Assembly: GCA_002403335.1 (NCBI GenBank)
Contig: DHHO01000006.1
Coordinates: forward strand, 124,001-188,000
DNA length: 64,000 nt
From: Caldiserica bacterium UBA4770
Lineage (GTDB): Bacteria > Caldisericota > Caldisericia > Caldisericales > Caldisericaceae
Reading direction: 5' to 3'
Shown: piece by piece, positions 33,740 to 43,085 of the stretch
Position numbering within the stretch: the first letter of the stretch is position 1
Layout: each line of letters begins with the position of its first letter
The notes under the pieces: generated by a model
The model's database searches: none
Seen by the model: the letters and a program-made list of their open reading frames with translations, nothing else
What the model was told of the DNA's origin: nothing
Translations under genes and position numbers: made by a program

Positions 33740-34699
33740 ATGGAACAATACAGCATTGGAATAGACCTTGGGGGGACAAAAATTTCAGGGGTACTTCTTA
33801 ATAGAGGCTACACACTCGTCAAAAAGGCCAGGGTTGATACGGGAAACACAGAAAAAGGAGAAGAGATTATTCAAAAAATCTTGAACATGGTAAAAGAATT
33901 CAGAAATAATTATGAAATTACATCAATTGGCATAGGTTGCGCAGGTCTTATTAACGAAAGAGAGGGGATAGTCCAATCATCTCCCAATATAAAATTTCTA
34001 AATAATTATCACCTCGCTCCTGAAATTGAGCAAAAAACAGGGTTAAAAACATTCATTGATAACGATGTGAAGGCAGGGGCTGTTTCAGAGCTCTTTATTG
34101 GGGAAGGAAAGGATGTTTCTGATTTTGTTCTTATAACCCTCGGAACTGGCATTGGGAGCGCAATTGTTATTAACAGAAGGATTGTAAGAGGGCACAATAA
34201 TCTTGCAGGAGAAGTTGGCCACCTTACCCTCGTTGAAGACGGTTACCTATGTGGGTGTGGAAAAAGAGGGTGCTTCGAGACATTATCATCTGGCCCTGCA
34301 ATCAAGCGCTATTTCTTAAAAAGAATATCAGAGGGTGAAAGCTCTAAGATAATGGAGACAGTTGCTGGTAATCCTGAGCTTATTGATGTACCCCTCATAA
34401 CACAATTTGCAGAAGATGGCGACAGGCTTTCTCTTGAGGCAATTGAATATTCTCTTCACTTCATTACACTGGTTACTTCTTACTTTATTAACCTATTAAA
34501 CCCTCAAAAAATTATATTTGGTGGCGGCTTAACAAAAGGACTCGCACCTTTTTTTGACAGGATATATGATAACCTTCCCCTTTATGCACTTGATATCCCG
34601 CTTAACAATGTAAAAATTGTAAAATCAGACATAGAGGAAGGTATTGCAACAGGGGCTGCTATTTACGGCTTTATGAAGGCAAGAGGAGAAGAGATTTGA
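33740..34699 (+). CDS. ROK-family sugar kinase (glucokinase-like)
   Basis: The 319-residue protein has the ATP/phosphate motif GIDLGGTKISGVLL, VLITLGTGIGSAIVINRR and the ROK zinc site with GEVGHLTL and CGCGKRGCFE (about residues 170-180). ROK kinases phosphorylate glucose or N-acetylated hexoses; glucokinase is the likeliest reading, but the substrate cannot be fixed from sequence. AAGGAGAGAG precedes the ATG. No DNA-binding domain is present, so it is a kinase and not a repressor. Confidence 0.88.
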   Translation: MEQYSIGIDLGGTKISGVLLNRGYTLVKKARVDTGNTEKGEEIIQKILNMVKEFRNNYEITSIGIGCAGLINEREGIVQSSPNIKFLNNYHLAPEIEQKTGLKTFIDNDVKAGAVSELFIGEGKDVSDFVLITLGTGIGSAIVINRRIVRGHNNLAGEVGHLTLVEDGYLCGCGKRGCFETLSSGPAIKRYFLKRISEGESSKIMETVAGNPELIDVPLITQFAEDGDRLSLEAIEYSLHFITLVTSYFINLLNPQKIIFGGGLTKGLAPFFDRIYDNLPLYALDIPLNNVKIVKSDIEEGIATGAAIYGFMKARGEEI

Positions 34700-35000
34700 A
34701 GACTGCTTCGCAAAGACGGCTCGCAGTGACATTCTTTCTTTTCTGTCATTCTGAGCGAAGCGAAGAATCTCGCATTTTTAATTCGAAGAGGTGGACAGAA
34801 CCCCCTTCAAACCTTCCCCAAAGACAAAAAAGAAAAGCAAAAGGTGAGATTGCCACGCTCCCTTTGGTCGCTCGCAATGACAAAAAAACGAGGCTTACAG
34901 TGACATTCTTTCTTTTCTGTCATTCTGAGCGAAGCGAAGAATCTCGCTTTTAAAGGAGGAGACCCTTCGCAAAGACGGCTCAGGATAACAGGAGAAGCAG
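34700..35000. repeat. Composite dispersed repeat block
   Basis: Two direct copies of a module starting gtgacattctttcttttctg and running through cattctgagcgaagcgaaga atctcgc lie at 34728-34775 and 34902-34949. They alternate with gcaaagacggctcg modules (34710, 34972) and one TTCGAA/ctttccccaa module. The same parts recur at 8660-9045, 39516-39580 and 45395-45545. Frames reading CHSERSEESR through it are repeat translations. The rest of the gap to 35054 holds nothing recognisable. Confidence 0.75.
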
Positions 35001-35054
35001 TTAGTAGTCAAAAGGAAGGTTTTCACGCTTCTTATGTTAGAGAATCCTCCCTTT

Positions 35055-35984
35055 TTATATAAGTAACGAGAGAATTGCCTTCTGTATATGGAGGCGGTTT
35101 TCCGCCTCATCAAAAACAACGGAATTTGGCCCATCAATAACTTCGTCTGTTATCTCCTCCCCTCTATGAGCAGGCAGGCAGTGCATAACAATAACATCTT
35201 CCTTCGCATGTTCCAAAAGCTCCCTGTTTACCTGATAGGGAAGCATAACATTCTTTTTTTCCTCTCCGCCTTCCTGTCCCATAGATACCCACACATCTGT
35301 GTATACAATATCCGCATTCTTAACTGCTTCTACTGGGTCATTTGTGATAAGCACGGAACCTCCAGATTTTTCAGCAAACTTCTTTGCCGCCTCAACAACA
35401 TCGCTTTTCGGTTCAAAACCAGAAGGGCCCCCTATGGTGACAATCATCCCGAACTTGCTTCCTCCGAACAATATCGAATTTGCAACATTATTTCCATCTC
35501 CAAGATAAGTAAACTTTAATCCTTCAAGTTTTCCTTTCTTCTCTTTTATGGTGAGCAGGTCCCCCATAATCTGACAGGGGTGCGAATAATCCGAAAGCGC
35601 ATTAATAACGGGGACTCCCGAATAATCTCTTAATTCCTCAAGGGTCTTCTGAGCAAAGACTCTTGCGACAATTCCCTGAACATATCTTCCGAGAGTTCTT
35701 GCAGTATCAGGAACAGTTTCTCCTCTCTTCATCTGCATATTTGTCGTCTCAAGGACCAGGGGAAACCCTCCAAGTTCATGAATTGCCACTGCAAAAGAAA
35801 CCCTTGTTCTTGTTGACGGTTTTTCGAATATCACTGCAATGCTCTTGCCATTAAGCAATGGCTCGTCTTTTCCTCCGTAGTGCTCTATCTTCAATTTTTC
35901 ACCCTGAAAGAGGATTTGCTCCAATTCTTCCCTTGAAAAATCTTTCAGTGTAAGAAAAGATTTTCCCTTTAAGTTTACTGCCAT
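35055..35984 (-). CDS. argF: Ornithine carbamoyltransferase
   Basis: The 309-residue enzyme carries the carbamoyl phosphate motif EKPSTRTRVSF, ALSDYSHPCQIMGDLLTIKE, the ornithine/SMG-type loop DVWVSMGQE, and VIVMHCLPAHRGEEITDEV with the catalytic Cys. It makes citrulline from ornithine and carbamoyl phosphate. The start at 35984 is preceded by GGAGG in the end of the previous gene; a TTG 12 bases earlier would include that site. No other arginine genes are adjacent. Confidence 0.93.
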   Translation of the reverse strand: MAVNLKGKSFLTLKDFSREELEQILFQGEKLKIEHYGGKDEPLLNGKSIAVIFEKPSTRTRVSFAVAIHELGGFPLVLETTNMQMKRGETVPDTARTLGRYVQGIVARVFAQKTLEELRDYSGVPVINALSDYSHPCQIMGDLLTIKEKKGKLEGLKFTYLGDGNNVANSILFGGSKFGMIVTIGGPSGFEPKSDVVEAAKKFAEKSGGSVLITNDPVEAVKNADIVYTDVWVSMGQEGGEEKKNVMLPYQVNRELLEHAKEDVIVMHCLPAHRGEEITDEVIDGPNSVVFDEAENRLHIQKAILSLLI

Positions 35985-35985
35985 T

Positions 35986-37305
35986 CTAACCTCCAAAACG
36001 CTCTTTTATAATCTCTTTAAGAGTAGGCATACCAATTTCCTGTAATTCATACTTCACCCTTAAGGCAAGTTTATTCAATTTCATTACCCTTCTCAGGTCA
36101 ATAGGAGTACCGATGATAATAATATCTGCAGGAATACTATTAAGTGTTTCCTCGAGTTCCTGTATCTGAACGTCGCTATACCCCATCGCAGGAAGAACAT
36201 TCTTAGTCTGATTGTACTTTTCAAATGTTTGCTTTATTGAACCCACTGCATATGGGACAGGGGATATTATTTCAGAAGCACCCCATTTTTTAGCAGCTAT
36301 ATACCCTGCTCCAAAAGCCATCCCCCCGTGAGTAAGAGTTGGCCCATCCTCAACAACCACAACTTTCTTTCCCCTGATTGCCTGACCATCTTCAACAAAT
36401 ATAGATGAAACTGCATCTACTATTCGTGCATCTGGGTTTATCTCCATTGCATGAGCTCGAATCTCTTCAATTGCTTCAAAAGGAGCCACATCTTCTTTGT
36501 TAATCACTATAACATCAGCAGACCTGAAATTGGTTTCTCCCGGATGGTATGTAACTTCATGTCCAGGTCTCAAGGGATCGGTAACAACAATTTGCAAATC
36601 AGAAAAGTAGAATGGGAAGTCATTATTTCCACCGTCCCATACAATGATATCCGCTTCTTTCTCGGCTTCTCTGAGAATTTTTTCGTAATCCACTCCTGCA
36701 TAAATAACAGCTCCAAGGTCTATGTGAGGTTCATACTCCTCTCTTTCTTCAATTGTACAGTTATACCTGTCAAGGTCCTCATATGTAGCAAACCTCTGAC
36801 ATGCCTGCTCCTCAAGATTTCCGTATGGCATAGGGTGCCTTATTGATACGACATTCTTTCCCATTTCTCTAAGAATGCTTATTATTTTCCTTGTTGTCTG
36901 GCTCTTTCCTGAGCCAGTTCTTACTGCACATACTGAGACAATGGGTTTAGTCGATTTGAGCATTGTACTTAAGGGACCCATAAGCCAGAAATCTGCTCCT
37001 GCAGCCATGACCTGAGATGCCTTATGCATAACATACTCATGCGAAACATCACTGTAAGCAAAGACAACCCTCTGTACCTCCTGTTCCTTTATGAGTTTTG
37101 CAAGGTCACCTTCAGGATAGATAGGTATCCCTTTTGGATAAAGATCTCCCGCAAGGGCAGGAGGATAAAGCCTTCCCTCAATGTTTGGAATCTGGGTGGC
37201 AGTGAATGCAACAACTTCAAACTCCTCTCTTTTCCTAAAAAATACATTAAAATTATGGAAGTCTCTTCCAGCCGCTCCCATAATAATAACTTTTGTTCTG
37301 CTCAT
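35986..37305 (-). CDS. Cyclic 2,3-diphosphoglycerate synthetase-like P-loop protein
   Basis: The 439-residue protein starts MSRTKVIIMGAAGRDFHNFN and has a P-loop AVRTGSGKSQTTRK (about residue 128), VVWDGGNNDFPFYFSDL and ADVIVINKEDVAPFEAIEE. This is the architecture annotated as cyclic 2,3-diphosphoglycerate synthetase, best known from methanogens as maker of a thermoprotectant. Bacterial homologues are frequent in thermophiles and near argF/arcC, where the true role is unclear. I start at the ATG after AAGGAGAAAAG. Its stop is one base from the argF start, so they form one operon. Confidence 0.8.
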   Translation of the reverse strand: MSRTKVIIMGAAGRDFHNFNVFFRKREEFEVVAFTATQIPNIEGRLYPPALAGDLYPKGIPIYPEGDLAKLIKEQEVQRVVFAYSDVSHEYVMHKASQVMAAGADFWLMGPLSTMLKSTKPIVSVCAVRTGSGKSQTTRKIISILREMGKNVVSIRHPMPYGNLEEQACQRFATYEDLDRYNCTIEEREEYEPHIDLGAVIYAGVDYEKILREAEKEADIIVWDGGNNDFPFYFSDLQIVVTDPLRPGHEVTYHPGETNFRSADVIVINKEDVAPFEAIEEIRAHAMEINPDARIVDAVSSIFVEDGQAIRGKKVVVVEDGPTLTHGGMAFGAGYIAAKKWGASEIISPVPYAVGSIKQTFEKYNQTKNVLPAMGYSDVQIQELEETLNSIPADIIIIGTPIDLRRVMKLNKLALRVKYELQEIGMPTLKEIIKERFGG

Positions 37306-37368
37306 CTTTTCTCCTTTCTTTAAATTATCACCACAATAATATACTGAAACGAAATGCGAAAGCAAATT

Positions 37369-37800
37369 TTATGCTCCGTCTTTAGGTAATACCTCTGTAA
37401 ACTTTGCTTCAAAGAGCTCTTTCATTTTCTGTGGGTCATAACGTGGACCAATCATTCCGATAAAAATAGAAATAAAGGGCCATAATAACGTCACTCCTCC
37501 TTCCCAGTACATCCTTTGAGAAAAGTAGTAAATACCGAGACCAATAAACACAATGATCTTAAATCTATTCAGTCCCCAGAAGAAATCTGAAAGCGAGGGA
37601 TTTATATATTTAAAGCGTACGAAACTCCAGAGCCAGTCAAGGATAGCAATAATTATAATCACATAGTACCACTTTATGACTATAAAGAAGAATGGCGCAA
37701 ATATCTCTAATGCAAAGACAGGGAAGTGAGCCCATTCACTTGCCCTACCTGATATATACGCCTCATTCTCTCTTTTTGTATGCGAATCAAGTTTCCACAT
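37369..37800 (-). CDS. Small membrane protein of unknown function
   Basis: The 143-residue product starts with a polar segment (MWKLDSHTKRENEAYISGRA). It has three to four hydrophobic helices (about 28-45, 47-65, 80-100 and 103-122) and a charged tail with RYDPQKMKELFEAKF. I recognise no family. It lies 11 bases downstream of the SDH-family proteinase gene, so the two are probably co-transcribed; it could be a membrane partner of that proteinase. Confidence 0.65.
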   Translation of the reverse strand: MWKLDSHTKRENEAYISGRASEWAHFPVFALEIFAPFFFIVIKWYYVIIIIAILDWLWSFVRFKYINPSLSDFFWGLNRFKIIVFIGLGIYYFSQRMYWEGGVTLLWPFISIFIGMIGPRYDPQKMKELFEAKFTEVLPKDGA

Positions 37801-37811
37801 CTTCCCCTCTT

Positions 37812-39323
37812 TTAAAATTTAATATTTGATGCAATCAAAAAAGCAAGTATCTGAAGAATGTATTTGCTTACAACCTCAGGAGGAGTTCTATCAATCTCGA
37901 TTTCGATTGTTTCTGTTAGTTCTTTTACAGCCCCGACAATTCTCCCTGCAATCACCTCGGCAACAGGCCTTGAAAAAGCTTTCTCCTTTATAATTCTGTT
38001 AAATGAAACTGAATAAATTGCATTTTCATCGCTAAAGTTCTTTAAAAATACATCCTCAAGAAGTTCAAGAGAAACCTGAGCAATGTCGTTCTTTTCGCTT
38101 TCAGGAATCTGAGGAGGGAGGATCACAAGCGATTGACTCAGGGATTGCCTTATGGCAAGGGAAATTTTCTGGGTATCTGTAACATTCTTCAAAGATTCCC
38201 TTAGAGGGAAGACAAGAGAGTATGCTTTATAAACGACAAATGTGATATATCCAAGATAAGAGTCAACATTGAGAAGCCTCTTTAGCTGTTCCATCGAAAT
38301 AAGACGGATCGCCTTTTCCGTCTTGGCTGAATAAAGAATGTTGAGCATCTCCTTTGTTATAACATAGAGTATATCAAAGATATCATAGTTTTCTCCGTAA
38401 GCAACGTACAGGTTTAGAAGCTTTGCATCATCCCTTGCAATAACCTGACCATGATTCTGAAATCCCCACACAAGCGCATGCGCGGTTTGACCTGCAAGAA
38501 GTTGCCTCTCCCTCTCAGGCTTATCCTTATACATATACCTTGAAAGGAAATTAAAGGCATAATTTTCCCCCGTTGTGAGAGCTCTGTAGCACATATTTAC
38601 AATGGTAGGGTTTATCTGAGAGATAATGGGGGTAAGATAGCTTACCGTGGCATTCAATGCAATATCCACTGCTTCATCCCTTTTTACGGCCATATCCTGA
38701 GAAATTCTTTCAGCCATCTTCAGAGCAATTGGGAAAAAGTCGCTTGTGAACTTTCCAAACAACTGGAGGAATGGATAGTAGCCCTCTAAGGCTGATATAT
38801 GGAGATTTTCAATCAAGGGATGCTGCATCTGCATATCAATAGGTCCTATCTCTGATTGAGGGCCCATGACAATTTCGTCAGCTGCAAGGGTCATAAGTGC
38901 TGCTGCACTTTTTGCATAAAAAGGTATCACTGCTTTCAATTTCTTGCACCTGGAGCGCACAACATTCATCATCTGATATGCAGGGTGAGGAAACCCACCA
39001 TTAGAGAGGATAATCATATCTATTCGTGTTTCTTCAGGTGGAGTCGGTATTTTATTGAGCTGATCAATCAGGTCGAACACATCATTTCTATCAATAGGGG
39101 CACTCTCATTGTACACAAAAAATAAAAGGTATCTTTTTTCCTTTGCCTCCCTCCCCTCTTCTGGTGGGATTGGTGTTTTAAGAGGGAGCTTCTCTTCAGT
39201 TTCTTCGGATGGCTTTCCTTCCTTTTCCTCAGTTTCCTGAAAGACCTGCTCTTCCTTTACCCCTTTCTCTTCATTTTCCTGTGAAGCCTTTTCTTCATTT
39301 ATTTCTTTTTGTTCTTCTTCCAT
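37812..39323 (-). CDS. SDH-family Clp-fold serine proteinase
   Basis: The 503-residue protein has an acidic, low-complexity N-terminus (about residues 1-65, rich in Glu and Lys). A ClpP/SppA-like core of the SDH (serine dehydrogenase proteinase) family follows: IILSNGGFPHPAYQMMNVVR, then IPFYAKSAAALMTLAADEIV with the likely nucleophilic Ser in KSAA, and MGPQSEIGPIDMQM. The C-terminal 250 residues are helical. A cytoplasmic or membrane-associated protease or scaffold is expected. GGAGGTTGCC precedes the ATG at 39323. The acidic head is unusual for the family. Confidence 0.82.
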   Translation of the reverse strand: MEEEQKEINEEKASQENEEKGVKEEQVFQETEEKEGKPSEETEEKLPLKTPIPPEEGREAKEKRYLLFFVYNESAPIDRNDVFDLIDQLNKIPTPPEETRIDMIILSNGGFPHPAYQMMNVVRSRCKKLKAVIPFYAKSAAALMTLAADEIVMGPQSEIGPIDMQMQHPLIENLHISALEGYYPFLQLFGKFTSDFFPIALKMAERISQDMAVKRDEAVDIALNATVSYLTPIISQINPTIVNMCYRALTTGENYAFNFLSRYMYKDKPERERQLLAGQTAHALVWGFQNHGQVIARDDAKLLNLYVAYGENYDIFDILYVITKEMLNILYSAKTEKAIRLISMEQLKRLLNVDSYLGYITFVVYKAYSLVFPLRESLKNVTDTQKISLAIRQSLSQSLVILPPQIPESEKNDIAQVSLELLEDVFLKNFSDENAIYSVSFNRIIKEKAFSRPVAEVIAGRIVGAVKELTETIEIEIDRTPPEVVSKYILQILAFLIASNIKF

Positions 39324-39347
39324 GGCAACCTCCAGATAAATTATCAA

Positions 39348-39790
39348 TAAGATTGTATCAATTTTATTTTGTTTTACAAGAGGTTCCCTTTAATGTAGCA
39401 CAATGGACAATTCTTGATTTAAAAACTTGCGATAAAATTAAGGATGCCTGAAGGTGGTGTTTTTTTCTCAGCCCTTGCAAAGTTTTTTATTCATTGCACT
39501 CTTTTTGTTTTTTTCTGTCATTCTGAGCGCAGTAAGCCGAAGCCGCGAGCCTCAGGCGTGGCGGGAAGCATCTTTCATTATTTTTTAATGTTGCTCGTCG
39601 TGATGAAAATGTAGCTTATGCGATAAGAAATGGTTTAACAAAATATGTCTGTTTTTAAAAAATTCTCCGTATAAAAATGCCTTTTGGTCCCCCTGAATCA
39701 AGTTTAAAAATTTTGCGTTTACTTCTAAAAGTGGTATAAAGATTTTGTGATTCAGTAGCAACAGATTAAAAAGTAGGGAGGTGAGGCGTT
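39348..39790. other. Gap with a degenerate dispersed repeat
   Basis: A diverged copy of the tctgtcattctgagcg module lies at 39514-39580, followed by AT-rich sequence. It marks the left border of the ABC exporter operon with different codon use. TATAAA at about 39735 could be a -10 element for that operon. No gene is seen. Confidence 0.5.
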
Positions 39791-40669
39791 ATGAAATTAG
39801 AAACTCATAACTTAACCAAAAATTATGGCGAAAAGTGCGCCGTAGATAATGTGAACCTTGAGTTTGAGCAAGGTATCTATGGTCTACTTGGGCCTAATGG
39901 TGCTGGCAAAACAACGCTTATTAAAATGATAGTAGGTATTCTTCCTCCTACTAAAGGCACAGTGACATTGGATGACACTCTTATCTCAAAACTTGATGAA
40001 AAATACCGTGATTTGCTTGGTTATATGCCTCAAGATATTGGTTACTACCGCACATTTACAGCAAAACAATTTTTGGAGTACATTGCCCTGCTAAAAGGCC
40101 TTGAGCCAAAAGAAGCAGAGAAGAAAATCGATACACTCTTAGATATGGTAGGGCTTTCTGATGCGAAAGGCAAGCGCTTGGGACAGTTCTCTGGCGGTAT
40201 GATTCGTCGTGTTGGAATCGCGCAAGCATTGCTTAACGACCCAAAAATACTTGTACTCGATGAGCCCACTGCAGGGCTTGATCCAAAAGAGCGTATCCAT
40301 TTTCGTAATATCCTTTCAGAGCTTTCTTTGGATAGGATTGTGATTCTTTCAACGCACATTGTTTCAGATGTAGAGTCCATTGCAGGAAAGGTCATTTTGC
40401 TTAGATTGGGAAAGGTGATTACCTTTGATACGAATGAAAACTTACTCCATTCGATGGAAGGGAAGGTATGGGATGCCACAGTGACACATCAAGAACTTGA
40501 TCGTCTTAAAACACAATTTACAATAGGAAATGCTTTTCAAAAGGATAGCGGTTTTGAAGTACGTATTGTAAGCGATGTAAAACCTACCGAAAATGCAACT
40601 CCTGCTGAGCCATCCTTGGAAGATGTATTTATCTATCACTTTGGAGGGCTTGACTATGACAATATTTAG
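39791..40669 (+). CDS. ABC transporter ATP-binding protein
   Basis: The 292-residue ATPase has Walker A GPNGAGKTT (about residues 35-43), Q-loop YMPQDIGYY, the signature FSGGM in LGQFSGGMIRRVGIAQALL, Walker B ILVLDEPTAGLDP and the switch His in VILSTHI. It belongs to the ABC-2/DRR-type exporters. GGGAGGTGAGGCGTT precedes the ATG. Nine of its 11 Arg codons are CGT or CGC, in contrast to the AGA/AGG habit of neighbours, which suggests acquisition. It overlaps the first permease by 14 bases. Confidence 0.92.
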   Translation: MKLETHNLTKNYGEKCAVDNVNLEFEQGIYGLLGPNGAGKTTLIKMIVGILPPTKGTVTLDDTLISKLDEKYRDLLGYMPQDIGYYRTFTAKQFLEYIALLKGLEPKEAEKKIDTLLDMVGLSDAKGKRLGQFSGGMIRRVGIAQALLNDPKILVLDEPTAGLDPKERIHFRNILSELSLDRIVILSTHIVSDVESIAGKVILLRLGKVITFDTNENLLHSMEGKVWDATVTHQELDRLKTQFTIGNAFQKDSGFEVRIVSDVKPTENATPAEPSLEDVFIYHFGGLDYDNI

Positions 40670-41828
40670 GATGGAGTTCCACAAAATCGTCTCAAAAAAG
40701 TATGTGTGGATTTTTGCGATTGTCATTGCCACTTTTTATGCGATTACTCTTTCGGGAAGTAGCAGCAGTTCTAGTAGATTTTACCGTAAAGCGCTTCAAC
40801 CTGTTTTTGATGAAGTCAATGCAGCCGCCTATGACCCCGCTATAAGTAGCTACATCGTTGAAAAACAATTCAATGTAACAGTGGAAGAAATTAAGCCTCT
40901 CCTTTCACCAGAAATCGAGAAAACTATCGAAAGCTATAAAGGGCAAACATACCAAAGAATGTGGGAAAAAGTAAAAGACTATGTCGTAAATCTTGTGATA
41001 AGAATTGATGAGAGAAAGGCAACGATTGCAAAATTGGAGGCAAGCCCTAATACACCTTTAAATAGATACCTACTTAATAAGTACACGAACATGCCAAAAA
41101 TACAGGCAAATATGACTAAATGGGACAGCTGGATAGATACAAATAAATCGGTATTACCAATTGTGATTGCCTTTGTTATCCTTTTGGGCACCTCTGGCGT
41201 ATTCAGCGATGAGTATACAAGCAAAATGCATGGAATCCTCCTTACCTGTAAGAAAGGAAGGAAAGAAGTTTTTTGGGCAAAATTATCTGCAAGTGCACTA
41301 TTCTCAGCAATATGCGCACTTATCTTTCAACTACTTAATGCTATTATTGCTGCGCTCTACTATGGAGTGCCATTTACAAATACTCCACTGAATAGCTTAA
41401 CGCTCTTCTATCAGATGCCTACTACTCTATCCGCTATGGAACTTTACATTCTTGAGATCCTTGGCTCAGTCGTTGGTGCAGTGGTGTTATCTTTTGTAAC
41501 GCTGTGTATCTCTTCTATATGCCACTCGAACTTCTTAAGCTTTTTTATCTCTGGTATATATTTTGCGATTGGCTTTATCCTATCAAATGCCTTAGAAGCA
41601 AACTTTGAGCAAGGAGGCTACATTAGCAGACTTCTTACGCTTCCTGGTGATGTAAGCACTTTTTCTTTAATGTCCTTGGTAAATGTACTTGGCAATGGTA
41701 AGGTATTTGCAACCGCTAATTTTGCAATTCCTACAGTTCTTCTTACCATCGTCGTTCAAGCAGTTGTTTTTGTTATTGCAATTGCCCTTACCTTCTACTT
41801 CTACAATCGAAGAGAGGTTATCGCATGA
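40656..41828 (+). CDS. ABC-2 type transporter permease
   Basis: The 390-residue membrane protein has one N-terminal helix (about 15-33), a large extracytoplasmic loop (about 35-175) and five to six C-terminal helices. SDEYTSKMHGILLTCKKGRKEVFWAKL is the cytoplasmic loop characteristic of ABC-2 permeases. It forms the channel with the ATPase and the second permease. The ATG at 40656 lies inside the ATPase end, giving coupled translation. Substrate unknown; small peptides or antibiotics are common for this class. Confidence 0.82.
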   Translation: MTIFRMEFHKIVSKKYVWIFAIVIATFYAITLSGSSSSSSRFYRKALQPVFDEVNAAAYDPAISSYIVEKQFNVTVEEIKPLLSPEIEKTIESYKGQTYQRMWEKVKDYVVNLVIRIDERKATIAKLEASPNTPLNRYLLNKYTNMPKIQANMTKWDSWIDTNKSVLPIVIAFVILLGTSGVFSDEYTSKMHGILLTCKKGRKEVFWAKLSASALFSAICALIFQLLNAIIAALYYGVPFTNTPLNSLTLFYQMPTTLSAMELYILEILGSVVGAVVLSFVTLCISSICHSNFLSFFISGIYFAIGFILSNALEANFEQGGYISRLLTLPGDVSTFSLMSLVNVLGNGKVFATANFAIPTVLLTIVVQAVVFVIAIALTFYFYNRREVIA

Positions 41829-42667
41829 AACGAAGAAGTAACTTCGCAAATTTGGTTACGGTTGAGCTCCGTGCACTTCTTTTAGATAAGTGGACACTTA
41901 TGCTTATGGCTGCATACACTTTGTTTACCTCTGCTATCTTTTTTAATGAGTCATTCAGAAATAGCCGTGTTCAACTTATTGGACACAACCTTTTTATAAC
42001 GGTAACAAACCACTATCTTCCTCTTTTTCTTATTTTGATGGTACTTGTTGTGATTTCTCCTGTGTTTGCAGCTGATAAAAAGGATGGTGTGGTGGATTTG
42101 GTGGATACCTGTAGAAATGGCAAAGTAAGATGGAGGTTATCCAAAGTTGCTGCAGCTCTTTTGTATGGTATAGCAATCGTTTTAGTTGGATTTTTGATAG
42201 CCTTCCTTATGTCTGTTTTAAGTAGGACTCCTCTCAATCCTGATAGTATTGCCTTTGAGACAAATAAGCCTGCCCTTATGCTTACCAACGCACAATTTTT
42301 TGTTTTCTCGTTTTTTATGATCGTTTTTTGCACATGTTTTTTGGTGTTGTTTACACTTTTCATATCTTCTAGAACAAGCGACTTACTTATCCCTCTTGCA
42401 GGGATTGCGATGTTTGTAGGCATAGAATTTGCAATTTTCTCTTTTGGTAGGCCTTACTTTTTATGGAATTTAAATATCTTCCGTCTCTTTGTGCCGTGGT
42501 ATTTACTTTTTGATTCACTTCCTCCTTTTGGCCCCGCAATACGTACACTCATTATAATTCTTTCAGTACTTATTATCTTCAGTGTTGTCTTAACGTTCTT
42601 AACTTTGCATGCGGATAGAAAATTGGTAAAGGTCACAAATGTTAAAAAGGAAGAAAGCAAGATTTAG
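41825..42667 (+). CDS. ABC-2 type transporter permease
   Basis: The 280-residue product has about six hydrophobic helices and the loop ADKKDGVVDLVDTCRNGKVRW, which aligns in type with the loop of the preceding permease, so they form a pair. It overlaps that gene by 4 bases (ATGA). The C-terminus is intact and is followed within about 30 bases by a transposase remnant. Confidence 0.8.
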   Translation: MKRRSNFANLVTVELRALLLDKWTLMLMAAYTLFTSAIFFNESFRNSRVQLIGHNLFITVTNHYLPLFLILMVLVVISPVFAADKKDGVVDLVDTCRNGKVRWRLSKVAAALLYGIAIVLVGFLIAFLMSVLSRTPLNPDSIAFETNKPALMLTNAQFFVFSFFMIVFCTCFLVLFTLFISSRTSDLLIPLAGIAMFVGIEFAIFSFGRPYFLWNLNIFRLFVPWYLLFDSLPPFGPAIRTLIIILSVLIIFSVVLTFLTLHADRKLVKVTNVKKEESKI

Positions 42668-42692
42668 TCCATGGGCGTGTGGCTATAGTTTG

Positions 42693-43085
42693 GAAAATAG
42701 TTTTAAAAAAAATGAACTTGAAGAGTATGATGGTAAATGGGTATTACTCACAAATACAACACTAAAAACAGAAGAAGTTGCACAGAGATACAAAGAGCTA
42801 TGGAAGATAGAAAGAAGCTTCAGGGACATAAAGACCTTCTTCAAGATAAGACCTATATACCACTATAGAGAAAGAAGAATCAGAGCACATATAGCTATTG
42901 TTTTCCTTTCTCTTCACTCTGAAAGAGTGATGGAAAATATGCTTGGTATGGGATGGAACTTTCAGAGGATAAAAGATACCCTGACTCCTCTTAAGCTTGC
43001 TCACATAGAAAGTAACGGTATGACTTTTGGGTTGAACCAAAAACTGGAAAGATTGTCTCAAAATTTGCTCCTACAATCTCAGTAG
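42693..43085 (+). pseudogene. 3' fragment of an IS1634/IS4-type transposase
   Basis: The frame reads YDGKWVLLTNTTLKTEEVAQ, RYKELWKIERSFRDIKTFFK and RPIYHYRERRIRAHIAIVFL. These are the C-terminal catalytic signatures of DDE transposases of the IS1634 group (Y-x-x-x-W-x-I-E-x-x-F-R-x-I-K, with the final catalytic Glu). The N-terminal three quarters are missing, and the end changes over into the next gene's sequence near 43031. I see no terminal inverted repeats. It is an old, inactive remnant. Confidence 0.8.

Noticed and set aside
34696..34953. Plus-strand 86-codon frame with two CHSERSEESR segments
   Set aside because: The protein repeat is the translation of a known type of intergenic DNA repeat, not a domain.
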